Source of the DNA: Crystallibacter permensis
GTDB taxonomy: Bacteria; Actinomycetota; Actinomycetes; Actinomycetales; Micrococcaceae
Reading direction: 5' to 3'
Assembly: GCF_025960875.1 (NCBI RefSeq)
Contig: NZ_JAODLR010000014.1
Span: forward strand, 1 to 64,000
Length of the DNA stretch: 64,000 nt
Below the pieces are notes generated by a model. It was given only the letters and a program-made list of their open reading frames with translations, ran no database searches and was not told the DNA's origin. How positions within the stretch are numbered: position 1 is the stretch's first letter; each line of letters opens with the position of its first letter. Positions 8,901-16,314 of this stretch are shown here, in pieces. A program made the translations under genes and the position numbers.

Positions 8901-9314
8901 ATGCTGACAGCACGCGAAATCATGACAGGCGGTGCCGAGTGCATTGGCGAGAATGAAACTTTGGAACAGGCCGCCAAGAAGATGCTGGACCTGGACGTGG
9001 GTTCGCTGCCGATCTGCGGTGAAGACAACCGGCTCAAGGGCGTTGTGACCGACCGGGACATTGTGGTGAAGTGCCTGGCCAAGGGCGGCGATCCCCGGAG
9101 TGTGAAGGCGGGGGAACTGGGTGAAGGCAAGCCGGTAACCATTGGCGCGGACGACAGCATCGAAGAGGCCATCAAGACGATGCAGGAGCACCAGGTCCGG
9201 CGGCTGCCCGTGATCGACGGCCACGACCTCGTGGGCATGCTCAGCCAGGCAGACGTTGCCCGCAACTACCCCGAGGACAGGGTCGGGGAACTCGTCGAGT
9301 TCATCTCCTACTAG
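8901..9314 (+). CDS. CBS-pair domain protein
   Basis: This 137-residue protein consists of two tandem CBS domains. The first (about residues 5-60) reads AREIMTGGAECIGEN...VVTDRDIVVK, and the second (about 75-130) reads PVTIGADDSIEEAIKTM...RRLPVIDG. Such pairs bind adenosyl nucleotides and usually act as energy sensors; no effector domain is attached. ATG 8901 is chosen because GGGAG lies ten bases upstream; an in-frame TTG at 8892 is less likely. It lies 17 bases upstream of the ThDP-dependent oxidase-like gene, so the two are probably an operon and the CBS protein may report energy charge for that enzyme. Confidence 0.9.
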   Translation: MLTAREIMTGGAECIGENETLEQAAKKMLDLDVGSLPICGEDNRLKGVVTDRDIVVKCLAKGGDPRSVKAGELGEGKPVTIGADDSIEEAIKTMQEHQVRRLPVIDGHDLVGMLSQADVARNYPEDRVGELVEFISY

Positions 9315-9331
9315 GCCTCAGGAGGAAACGG

Positions 9332-11122
9332 ATGCCGCAGCGTCTCGTTGCCGATGCCATCGTCGAACGGCTCGAGGCGTGGGCGGTACCGCGCGTCTTC
9401 GGTTACAGCGGCGACGGCATCAACAGTTTCATGGGCGCGCTCCGGCGGGCCGGAACCGTGGAATTCGTCCAGGCCCGTCATGAGGAAAACGCGGCCTTCA
9501 TGGCGGTGGGCCACGCGAAATACAGCGGCGGCGTGGGCGTGGTGACCTCAACGCAGGGACCAGGGGCGGTCCACCTGCTCAACGGCCTCTACGACGCGAA
9601 GCTGGACAGCGTTCCCGTGGTGGCCATTATCGGGCAGCAGTCGCGCAGCGTGCTCGGCTCCGGCTACATGCAGGAAGTCGATCTGATGGACCTGACGAAG
9701 GACGTGGCCTCGGCGTTCCGCCAGCAGGTCAACACACCGGAAGCGCTGCCGATGGTGCTTGACCGGGCTTTCAAAGCCGCGCTCGCAAACAGGGCCCCCG
9801 CCGTCGTTATTGTTCCCCATGACGTGCAGAAGATGCCGGCACCACAACTGGAGCACGAGCACGGCATTATTGCGACGGCCCCGCGCTGGGAGCAGTCCGC
9901 CAGCCTACCCGTGGACGACGACCTCAAGGCGGCAGCGGAGGTGCTCAATGCCGGCAGCAAAGTGGCGCTGCTCGTAGGGCAGGGCGCCCGGCACGCCTGG
10001 AACGAGGTTGCCGCGGTGGCCGAACGTCTCGGGGCGGGCATCACCACGAGCCTGCTGGGCAAACCATACGTGGACGAGTCGCTGCCGAATGTTGCCGGCA
10101 CCATGGGGCAGTTGGGTACCAGCGCCAGCGGCCAAGTGCTCGGCGGGTGCGACACCCTGCTGATCATTGGTTCCAATGACCCGTGGACCGAGTTCTACCC
10201 ACCGCCGGGGGCGGCACGCGCCGTACAGATCGACACGGACTCCGGCGCCATCGGCAATCGGTACCCGGTGGAGGTGCCGTTGCCCGGGGATGCGTCCCGG
10301 ACCCTGCAAGCGCTGCTGCCCCTGCTGGAAGACAAGCGGGATCTGCCGTGGCGGGGCCAGGTGGAGCGGTGGGTCTCGCACTGGCACGAGCTTTCCGCCG
10401 AGCGGGCCATGACCAAGGCAGATCCGGTCAATCCGGAGCGGGTGCTATTTGAGCTGAACAGCAGGTTTCCCGCAGACGGCCGGCTCGCCGTCGATGTTGG
10501 CAGCTCGGTCTACTGGTACGCCAGGCAGCTGAGGCTGCCGCTCGGCGTGCCTGCCCATTTATCCAGCACCTTGGCCAGCATGGGTTGTTCGGTGCCGTAC
10601 GGCATCGCCGCCAAACTGGATCGGCCGGGGAACCCGGTGCTGATCGTCTCAGGTGACGGCGCCATGCAAATGATGGGTATCGCCGAGCTTATAACCGTCA
10701 GCAGATTGTGGCGGACCTGGGAGGACCCGCGCTTTGTTATCTGCGTGTTGAATAACCGGGAGCTGGCCGAGGTGACCTGGGAACAGCGCGAGATGGAGGG
10801 GGAGCCCCGCTACGAAGCCAGCCAGGCTCTGCCGGACTTCGACTACGCCGGCTATGCAAAACTACTGGGGTTTGATGGCGAGCGGGTCGATGATCCGGAG
10901 CGGATAGGCGCCGCCTGGGATGCCGCACTGGCAGCAGACCGGCCGTACTTGATCGAAGTCGTCACGGATCCGGAGACCCCGCTGCTTCCGCCTTTCCCCG
11001 CCGGAGAGCAGAAGGCCGGCACCATGCTCGAGGCGTTGGGACAGGAGAGCGCCGATTCTGCGGGCCGCGCCCGGAAGCTGCTCCGGACCTATGTCGACCA
11101 GGAGAAATCGAACTTCTCCTGA
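9332..11122 (+). CDS. Thiamine-pyrophosphate-dependent enzyme, pyruvate oxidase/dehydrogenase (quinone)-like
   Basis: The 596-residue protein has the three-domain acetolactate synthase/pyruvate oxidase architecture. The N-terminal Pyr domain contains the catalytic Glu51 in ARHEENAAF. A central FAD-type domain follows (about 190-330). The C-terminal PP domain carries the ThDP motif GDGAMQMMGIAEL, followed by NNRELAEVTWEQ. The closest well-known group is PoxB-like, which decarboxylates pyruvate to acetate and passes electrons to quinone; the actual 2-oxoacid is not proved by sequence. It probably lies in an operon with the CBS-pair protein. Its stop is only six bases from the convergent stop of the FUSC gene, with no room for a terminator between them. 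Confidence 0.85.
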   Translation: MPQRLVADAIVERLEAWAVPRVFGYSGDGINSFMGALRRAGTVEFVQARHEENAAFMAVGHAKYSGGVGVVTSTQGPGAVHLLNGLYDAKLDSVPVVAIIGQQSRSVLGSGYMQEVDLMDLTKDVASAFRQQVNTPEALPMVLDRAFKAALANRAPAVVIVPHDVQKMPAPQLEHEHGIIATAPRWEQSASLPVDDDLKAAAEVLNAGSKVALLVGQGARHAWNEVAAVAERLGAGITTSLLGKPYVDESLPNVAGTMGQLGTSASGQVLGGCDTLLIIGSNDPWTEFYPPPGAARAVQIDTDSGAIGNRYPVEVPLPGDASRTLQALLPLLEDKRDLPWRGQVERWVSHWHELSAERAMTKADPVNPERVLFELNSRFPADGRLAVDVGSSVYWYARQLRLPLGVPAHLSSTLASMGCSVPYGIAAKLDRPGNPVLIVSGDGAMQMMGIAELITVSRLWRTWEDPRFVICVLNNRELAEVTWEQREMEGEPRYEASQALPDFDYAGYAKLLGFDGERVDDPERIGAAWDAALAADRPYLIEVVTDPETPLLPPFPAGEQKAGTMLEALGQESADSAGRARKLLRTYVDQEKSNFS

Positions 11123-11128
11123 GGATAG

Positions 11129-12247
11129 CTACGCTGCCTCCACATCCTGCTTGATGCAAGGTTGCAGGGTGTCAAGAATCCGCCGTACCGCGGTTGCCAC
11201 GCTGGAGGCCGGGCTAAGGGCCGCCGCTCCGGCCTCGCCGTGTGCATCGACTTGATCGAACAATGCGCTCAAGGCCTGTTCCGCTTCCTCCCACCGGGCC
11301 TGGATCTCCGATCCGGATTCCCAGGCCTTCAGAATTTCGGCTGCGCCCCGGAGCGCTACACTGACCGGCTCCAGCAGCTCGGTGGGCAGATCGTTCGACA
11401 ACGGCTCCGTGCCGCCATCACTGACACCGGCGAGGATGTCAGTGATGTCTTTAACGTGGAACGACACCGATTCCAAGGCCCGAAGGTCGCGGTAGTCCTG
11501 GGAAAGATTGCGCCGATGCAGTTTGGCCCGTGGGTTGCCTTTGCGGCTCTCATCCGCATGGTAAACCGCCTCCCTCACATCATGCCCGGCGGTGGAGAGC
11601 TCGTCATTGTAGCGCGTCCACTTGTCCGGCTCCGGTGGCCATTCCTCGGTCAGCGCGTCAGCCATGCCTTCCAGATGACGTGCCAGCATGGACCGGAAGC
11701 GGGACAACTTCAAAATCGCCGCGTTAAAATTCAGCGGTGGCAGGATCACGGCGTTGACCAGCAGCCCGCATCCCACGCCGACCGCCATCTGGACCGCATA
11801 ACCAATGGAATAGGACTCGATATCCTGCCCGCCGATGATCAGGACAAAAAGTGCCGCCATCGGAACGTAGTCTTTGCCATGGCCGAGCCAGCGAAGCCCC
11901 GAGACCAGGACGGCAACGCCGACCACCAGCGAAATGGTGATGAGGTTCGGTTCCGCGAACAACACAATGACGCCTGCCAACAGGATCCCGATCAGCAATC
12001 CAAGAAGGGTCTGGAACCCGGCCTTGGCCGAGCCCATCAAAGTGGGGTACATACTGACCAGCGCCCCGAGCGGCGCGTAGTACGGATAGTCGTCGACCAC
12101 GCCCGGCATGTACCCGGCCACAAACCAAGCGATTCCGACGGCGATGGCCGCCTTGATGGCCAGCATTAGCCGCGGAGCTGCCAGCCCAGCCTTCGCCCAG
12201 GACAGGGCGCGCTGGACGGAATTGCGCGTAGGCTGCTCCGGGTTCAT
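11129..12247 (-). CDS. FUSC-family integral membrane protein (aromatic acid exporter-like)
   Basis: This protein of about 372 residues has six predicted membrane helices in its N-terminal half (about residues 25-180). A charged cytoplasmic region of about 190 residues follows. The pattern, including the YYAPLGALVSMYPTLMGSA and GLRWLGHG loops, fits the fusaric acid resistance/aromatic acid exporter (FUSC) superfamily. The substrate is unknown. I start at ATG 12247 (MNPEQP) because residues before it are polar, lack family likeness, and would include a CC pair. It faces the oxidase gene tail-to-tail. Confidence 0.8.
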   Translation of the reverse strand: MNPEQPTRNSVQRALSWAKAGLAAPRLMLAIKAAIAVGIAWFVAGYMPGVVDDYPYYAPLGALVSMYPTLMGSAKAGFQTLLGLLIGILLAGVIVLFAEPNLITISLVVGVAVLVSGLRWLGHGKDYVPMAALFVLIIGGQDIESYSIGYAVQMAVGVGCGLLVNAVILPPLNFNAAILKLSRFRSMLARHLEGMADALTEEWPPEPDKWTRYNDELSTAGHDVREAVYHADESRKGNPRAKLHRRNLSQDYRDLRALESVSFHVKDITDILAGVSDGGTEPLSNDLPTELLEPVSVALRGAAEILKAWESGSEIQARWEEAEQALSALFDQVDAHGEAGAAALSPASSVATAVRRILDTLQPCIKQDVEAA

Positions 12248-12298
12248 AGGTTCATGATCACAGCATCGGCTGGCCAGTGCCAACCACAGCGGGGCCTG

Positions 12299-12740
12299 CT
12301 AACGCCGGGGCAGTTTTTCGCCGGCCTCGACGAGCGCGTCGATCTGGTTGCCGCGGATGGGCCGCGGGCAGGTGCCGTACGGGGTAAGGCGCTGGGATAG
12401 TTGATTGCGCGGTTGAAATCTATGATGACGCTGACGTCCGGACGCGGCTTCGCGGTGGTGGCCTTCCGCCAATCGTAGGTACTGGTGCCGTTGGTGAGAT
12501 CGTGGAAGTTCAGTGTCAGGCCGCCAAGGGTGCCCGGCTCCGCAACGAGCCGGTGGTTGGCGCCGCCGAGCTCGAAACCGACTTCACCAGGATCGAAATC
12601 AAAAATGCGCACACCCTTGAATCCGGTGTAGCCGGGGGGAGTCGAGGTCGTGGGTGCGGATGGCATAGCGGTCTGCGCGGACCGCGAGTTCCACCACGAT
12701 GTTGCCGGACCGCACCCAGTTCAGCGACTCCTGCACACGG
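12299..12740 (-). pseudogene. 5'-truncated, doubly frameshifted DUF1684 protein remnant
   Basis: Reading leftward, three consecutive frames reconstruct one protein. The first contains RADRYAIRTHDLDSP; the second GYTGFKGVRIFDFDP, through DVSVIIDFNRAINYP; the third QRLTPYGTCPRPIRGNQ, ending EAGEKLPRR at the TAG 12299-12301. The order and spacing match the DUF1684 C-terminal core (FDFDP, DFNRA-N-P, TPY-TCP, EAGEK). The first shift is explained by one extra C in a run of six near 12639. The second is explained by one missing C in a run of three near 12395. The N-terminal portion of about 100 residues expected for the family is absent, and the remnant abuts the stop of the neighbouring gene. The homopolymer indels could be sequencing errors, but the truncation would remain. 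Confidence 0.7.
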
Positions 12741-12741
12741 A

Positions 12742-13590
12742 CTAACGCGAAGCGACAAAGGTGGACATGCCTACCTGCCCGAGGTCGGCGGTAGCTCCGG
12801 CGAGAACCAGCACGACGTAGAGGCTGACCGGAATCAGCAGCAGCCACTCCCGCCAGGAACCTGCATTCCCAAGAATCGGTAAGGCAAAGTATCCGTTGGG
12901 ACGCCAGATCCAGCGTAAAACGGGAATTCGCCGCCAGGCCTTGGGCGGTTTGATCCGCAGCGGCCAGGCCAAGTTCACTCCGCCTGTTGTCGCCATGTCA
13001 CCGAGGATGTGCATGACGACCCCGATGCCCATGGCCAGCGGAAACCAGTTCTGTTGTTCGGGCGCGAAAAAGGTGATGAATCCTGCCACGAAGATTCCGA
13101 CCGCCCAAGGGGTCTTCTTCAACCGGTCAGGTATGAACCTGAGGGCTTTGGCGGCGAAGGCGACCAGCAGGATGCACAGGACGCCGGCAGCCGGGTAGAT
13201 GGTGCCAAACCGCGCCGTCTCCCATGTCACCAAGCCCGCCATCCAAGCGATCAGGATGAAGACGCACATCCCGATGATGGAATGGGTTCCCTTGCGGTGG
13301 CCGCCGGCCAGAGTGCCCACGCCGGCGCAAACAGCATTGGATACAGGCGGAAGCGAATGGGCAATGGTGGCCCGGTGATGGTCCGCGTCCGGAACCAGGG
13401 CAGCCCCGGCGGTGACCAGCGCCCCGGAGATGATGCCGATGGGTCCCACATCCAGCAGGCCCATGCCCAGCAGTATCGAATGGCCGCCGAAACCCAGCGG
13501 TTCCGCCAAGGGACCGAGGGAAACTTCGAACTGGGTCGTGAGCGCTATCCAAGCAGCGGCTCCACTGGCGGCGTGATGGGCTCCCAGCAT
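12742..13590 (-). CDS. YdjM/LexA-regulated-type membrane-bound metal-dependent hydrolase family
   Basis: The 282-residue membrane protein has about six hydrophobic helices. The conserved polar motifs of the YdjM/DUF457 family are VPDADHHRATIAHS near residues 67-80 and GHRKGTHSIIG near 97-107, which resemble a membrane-embedded metal site; a MHILGDMATTGGV segment follows near 200. Biochemistry of the family is largely unknown. ATG 13590 has AAGGAACC upstream. The stop (12742) directly abuts the truncated DUF1684 remnant, suggesting the deletion that removed the remnant's 5' end stopped at this gene. Confidence 0.78.
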   Translation of the reverse strand: MLGAHHAASGAAAWIALTTQFEVSLGPLAEPLGFGGHSILLGMGLLDVGPIGIISGALVTAGAALVPDADHHRATIAHSLPPVSNAVCAGVGTLAGGHRKGTHSIIGMCVFILIAWMAGLVTWETARFGTIYPAAGVLCILLVAFAAKALRFIPDRLKKTPWAVGIFVAGFITFFAPEQQNWFPLAMGIGVVMHILGDMATTGGVNLAWPLRIKPPKAWRRIPVLRWIWRPNGYFALPILGNAGSWREWLLLIPVSLYVVLVLAGATADLGQVGMSTFVASR

Positions 13591-13806
13591 GATGAACAGG
13601 TTCCTTTCAATAACTGGTTCCGCCGCCGAAGGTTCGGTTTATCGTTCCAGTAGATCCGACGAATTCTATCGACTCTTACCGTGGCATACCGCACTGACAG
13701 AATCTGAAACGTGCTTGCGCACTAGCCCAGAAGAGACAGAAACGATATGGTAAGCATGCTGACCAATCGCAGGCCTCTACGGTCTTTTCCAACAAAAGGA
13801 GACGCA

Positions 13807-14604
13807 ATGAGCACGAAGGTCGAGAAGCAAATCATGGTAAACGTGCCGGTGAGCACGGTTTATAACCAGTGGACCCAGTTCGAGGAATTTCCCCACTTCA
13901 TGGGCGGCGTCAAGAGCGTAAAGCAGCTCGGCGATAACCGACTGGAGTGGATTGCCGAGATCGGCGGAGTCCGCCGGCAGTGGGAGGCGAGGATTGTTGA
14001 GCAGGTGCCGGACCAGAAGATCGCCTGGGCGGCGACCGAGGGCGCCACGAACGCCGGTGCGGTGTCCTTCGAGGACGTGGGTGGCGGCCAGACATCCGTT
14101 CGAATGACGCTCGAATACGAGCCCGAGGGCATCCTGGAGAAAGTGGGCGATAAGCTCAACGTCGTGGAGAAGCAGGCAGAAGCGGACCTGCAAAAATTCA
14201 AGGAGTTCATCGAGGCTGAGGGCTACGCCACTGGTGCCTGGCGCGGCTCAATCAATGAAGGCGCCGCAGCAGGGACTCCTGGCGTCGAGGACGCTGCAGC
14301 ATCCCGCGGCGACAGCGGAAAGGCCGGCGTGTCAGGCAAGGTTGCTGCCGCCGGGGTCGGTGTGGCAGCCGCGGCCGCAGCCGGCGTGGCTGCCGCCAAG
14401 AAGGACCGTGATGACAAAGACGCGACAGTCACGCCCGTAGTGGAACCGGTCCCGGCAACGCCTGTGGTGGAGACTGCGCCGGTTGTGACAGAGCCGGTCG
14501 TCGACACCGGCGCGGCCCTCACCCCGGAAGAGATTGCCGCGAAGTCTGACCGCGTGCGTGAAGACATCGAGGATGACGGCAGGAACCGGGGCGCCGGAAT
14601 CTAA
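13807..14604 (+). CDS. SRPBCC (START-like) protein with Ala/Pro/Val-rich tail
   Basis: The 265-residue product has an N-terminal SRPBCC/polyketide-cyclase-like domain (about residues 1-150: VNVPVSTVYNQWTQFEEFPHFM...). Such helix-grip folds bind hydrophobic ligands. A long low-complexity tail rich in Ala and then Pro-Val-Thr follows (about 170-250), ending in a charged segment. ATG 13807 has a strong AAAAGGAG site. A strong hairpin terminator follows the stop. This subfamily is common in Actinobacteria as an abundant stress-type protein; no ligand is known here. The gap 13591-13806 before it holds only the shared promoter region of this gene and the leftward YdjM-like gene. Confidence 0.82.
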   Translation: MSTKVEKQIMVNVPVSTVYNQWTQFEEFPHFMGGVKSVKQLGDNRLEWIAEIGGVRRQWEARIVEQVPDQKIAWAATEGATNAGAVSFEDVGGGQTSVRMTLEYEPEGILEKVGDKLNVVEKQAEADLQKFKEFIEAEGYATGAWRGSINEGAAAGTPGVEDAAASRGDSGKAGVSGKVAAAGVGVAAAAAAGVAAAKKDRDDKDATVTPVVEPVPATPVVETAPVVTEPVVDTGAALTPEEIAAKSDRVREDIEDDGRNRGAGI

Positions 14605-14612
14605 CATGCGAC

Positions 14613-14654
14613 GACAAAGAACGACGGCGGCCTCCCGCCGTCGTTCTTTGTGTC
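14613..14654 (+). terminator. Strong rho-independent terminator after SRPBCC gene
   Basis: A perfect 17-bp inverted repeat (ACAAAGAACGACGGCGG at 14614-14630, complement at 14635-14651) with a four-base loop begins ten bases after the stop codon. It should end the SRPBCC transcript and insulate it from the downstream RNA elements. Confidence 0.85.
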
Positions 14655-14685
14655 CACCTTGGACGGAGTGTGGTGCAGCCCGCGG

Positions 14686-14705
14686 ATCTTGAGCCAATCT
14701 TGAGC
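14686..14705 (+). promoter_or_regulatory. 11-bp-spaced direct repeat pair (copy 1)
   Basis: ATCTTGAGC occurs at 14686-14694 and again at 14697-14705, an exact 11-bp (one helical turn) period, followed by TAA. This spacing is typical of OmpR/PhoB-type response-regulator half-sites. It lies about 60 bp upstream of the first copy of the structured element. Confidence 0.45.
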
Positions 14706-14747
14706 TAAAGCAGGGCGCGGCGTTGAGATTACTCGGCCATCCTTGAA

Positions 14748-14880
14748 GCAGCAGATGGCGAGAGCTGAAGCCGGAGTCCGAATACTGGGGAGTACACGGA
14801 TCTTCAAGGCCAGCTCGTCTCAGCTCATCCGGTGCGGGGCACTGGCAGGCCTTTGGGGAGGCTGCCCGCCCCGGCACTCG
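14748..14880 (+). ncRNA. Candidate structured RNA, copy 1 (pseudoknot plus G-loop hairpins)
   Basis: This element is duplicated at 15381-15513 with an offset of 633 bp and almost no gaps. Predicted pairings are helix A GAGCTGA (14762-14768) with TCAGCTC (14820-14826), and helix B CCGGA (14771-14775) with TCCGG (14828-14832). A and B interleave, so together they form a pseudoknot. Between them is a small hairpin ACT-GGGG-AGT (14784-14793). A distal hairpin closed by CGGGG (14835-14839) and CCCCG (14869-14873) also has a GGGG-containing loop. It precedes the 27-residue membrane peptide gene and could be its leader or an independent sRNA. I could not match it to a known Rfam family from memory. 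Confidence 0.5.
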
Positions 14881-15094
14881 GGACCTGCCGGCTGGATGTT
14901 GCGGGCACATGATTGCTGATGCCGCTTCCGCGGCTTGAGTTGTCGCCGCGGCGCGGACCGCTGGATCGAGCGGAATCGGCGTCATCAAGCGCTGGCTACA
15001 GATTCCTGTCGAAAGCTTTTGCTGATTTCATGAATGAAACGGTTGCCAGGGGTGACAATGGAGTCGTCGGTAGCTAATGAACGGAGGAAGCAAC

Positions 15095-15178
15095 ATGCGC
15101 GGAAGCAACCTTGTCTGGACAATCGTTGGCATTTTGTTGGCCATTGCCCTGATTATCTGGATCGTTTCTGTCATCTAG
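15095..15178 (+). CDS. Tiny single-helix membrane peptide (27 aa)
   Basis: ATG 15095 is preceded by an excellent ACGGAGGAAG site (15081-15090). It encodes MRGSNLVWTIVG followed by an Ile/Leu-rich stretch ending WIVSVI: one transmembrane helix with a short positively charged N-terminus. A rho-independent terminator follows. Very small hydrophobic proteins of this kind are widespread in Actinobacteria, with no assigned function. The RNA-like element upstream ends about 215 bases before the start, so the peptide may be the coding part of that transcript. Confidence 0.7.
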   Translation: MRGSNLVWTIVGILLAIALIIWIVSVI

Positions 15179-15243
15179 TGCGCGCAGCGGAGACCTAGCC
15201 GTATGGCATGGCCACCAGTGCGTTTCAGTTGCGGAACTAGAAG

Positions 15244-15272
15244 AGCCTCGGCAAGGGCGGGCCGGGGCTTTT
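15244..15272 (+). terminator. Rho-independent terminator after the 27-aa peptide gene
   Basis: AGCCTCGGC (15244-15252) pairs with GCCGGGGCT (15261-15269), with one G-U pair and an eight-base loop, and is followed by TTTT. It separates the peptide transcript from the second RNA element. Confidence 0.75.
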
Positions 15273-15319
15273 CCGCGAAGAGTGGCCACCGAAGCTTCCC
15301 CTGACGGGCACTCCCGCAC

Positions 15320-15339
15320 ATCTTGAGCAAATCTTGAGC
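15320..15339 (+). promoter_or_regulatory. 11-bp-spaced direct repeat pair (copy 2)
   Basis: ATCTTGAGC is repeated at 15320-15328 and 15331-15339, again followed by TAA. The repeats are placed about 60 bp upstream of the second RNA element, as in copy 1. Preservation of the repeat while the intervening sequence has diverged argues that it is a functional binding site. Confidence 0.45.
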
Positions 15340-15380
15340 TAACAGTGCGCGGGCATTGAGCTTGCTCCTTCACTCTAGAA

Positions 15381-15513
15381 CCAGCAGATGGCGAGAGCTG
15401 AAGCCGGAGTCCAGCTACTGGGGAGTGCAAGGACTTTCGCGGGCGGCTCGTCTCGGCTCATCCGGTGCGGGGCACGGGCAGGTCCTTGGGGAGGCCGCCC
15501 GCCCCGGCACCCG
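15381..15513 (+). ncRNA. Candidate structured RNA, copy 2
   Basis: This is the second copy of the element at 14748-14880. Helix A is GAGCTGA (15395-15401) with TCGGCTC (15453-15459); the single change from copy 1 converts U-A to U-G and keeps the helix. Helix B is CCGGA (15404-15408) with TCCGG (15461-15465), interleaved with A. ACT-GGGG-AGT (15417-15426) and the outer CGGGG/CCCCG pair (15468-15472, 15502-15506) are kept. No rightward gene follows for 800 bases, so this copy, if transcribed, should be a stand-alone RNA. The remaining bases to 15609 show only a weak GGCCG/CGGCC hairpin near 15570-15585. Confidence 0.5.
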
Positions 15514-15609
15514 CCTCAGGGCAGGGCAACTACGCTGTGTGGCCCGATTCCCGGCATTCCCAGCCTGGCCGCAATTACGGCCGTCCCTCTGTTACTCGAC
15601 CACTTCGAT

Positions 15610-16083
15610 TTATGGGGATGTGTCCCTGCGGTGGGAGGAGGTGCGGGGCCGACGGAATCTGCGGAAGCTGTACACCATAAGGGCAAGGGCGACCACCCCG
15701 GAGACGATCAAGGTCGATCCCACGATCCAGCTTCCTGGAAGCCACCAACGGTCACCGAATGCCCACCAGTCCGGCATCGGGGGCCGAGCACCCCACAAGA
15801 TTCCTGCAGCAATAGCCGCGAGCCCTCCCAAGGCACTGGCAACGATGCGCGGCCACGTCCGCACCTCTTTCTCTGCTATTTTGAGCGCCTCGGCCTTGAT
15901 CGGCACCAGCAGGCGCTTGGCCCAGGCATCGCGCAGGGACAGTACCACCAATCCGCCGGCGAGGGCAAGAAGCCCCGGTCCAGGCAATACAAGTGCGGCG
16001 AGTCCGACGGCGATGAGGGTCCAGCCGAGCAGTTCGATGCCCGTTCGACGAAGCCAAGACGGAATGGCGTCGGTCCTCCCCAT
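15610..16083 (-). CDS. PGPGW-type transmembrane protein
   Basis: The 157-residue protein has an N-terminal pair of helices around the motif LVLPGPGLLALAGGLVVLS, characteristic of the putative transmembrane PGPGW family. A basic amphipathic segment follows, then two more helices and an Arg-rich C-terminus. Its function is unknown. ATG 16083 is chosen because GGGAGGA lies eight bases upstream; longer in-frame extensions have no ribosome site. It is divergent from the biosynthetic cluster at 16315, and a triple direct repeat lies just upstream of it. Confidence 0.75.
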   Translation of the reverse strand: MGRTDAIPSWLRRTGIELLGWTLIAVGLAALVLPGPGLLALAGGLVVLSLRDAWAKRLLVPIKAEALKIAEKEVRTWPRIVASALGGLAAIAAGILWGARPPMPDWWAFGDRWWLPGSWIVGSTLIVSGVVALALMVYSFRRFRRPRTSSHRRDTSP

Positions 16084-16142
16084 GGGCACATCCTCCCACA
16101 GCAGTGTCATTGGCGAGGCGGGGCGCTTTTCAGTCTCAGGTG

Positions 16143-16172
16143 CGATAACGGCACGATAACGGCGCGATAACG
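16143..16172 (-). repeat. Triple CGATAACG direct repeat, 11-bp period
   Basis: CGATAACG occurs at 16143-16150, 16154-16161 and 16165-16172, an exact 11-bp repeat, within the intergenic region between the PGPGW gene (starting 16083, leftward) and the sbnA-like gene (16315, rightward). One-turn phasing on three sites suggests cooperative binding by a regulator. It could control either gene, including the whole biosynthetic operon. Confidence 0.5.
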
Positions 16173-16314
16173 CGGCCGGGCGTCCACTGTAAACACATTG
16201 CAAACTTGCAGCTTCATGGGGTTCTTTGGGGAGAAAAGCGATGCACACCGATGCGACCCGCCATTCCCTGGCGACCCTTGTGAATAAGCTCACGGCAGGA
16301 GAACGAGGGAGACC

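Noticed and set aside
14748-15513. Identification of the duplicated RNA as 6C RNA or a known riboswitch (ydaO, cobalamin, SAM-IV, ZTP)
   Set aside because: It does not have six-C loops, and the conserved cores of those riboswitches as I remember them are absent, so no family name is given.
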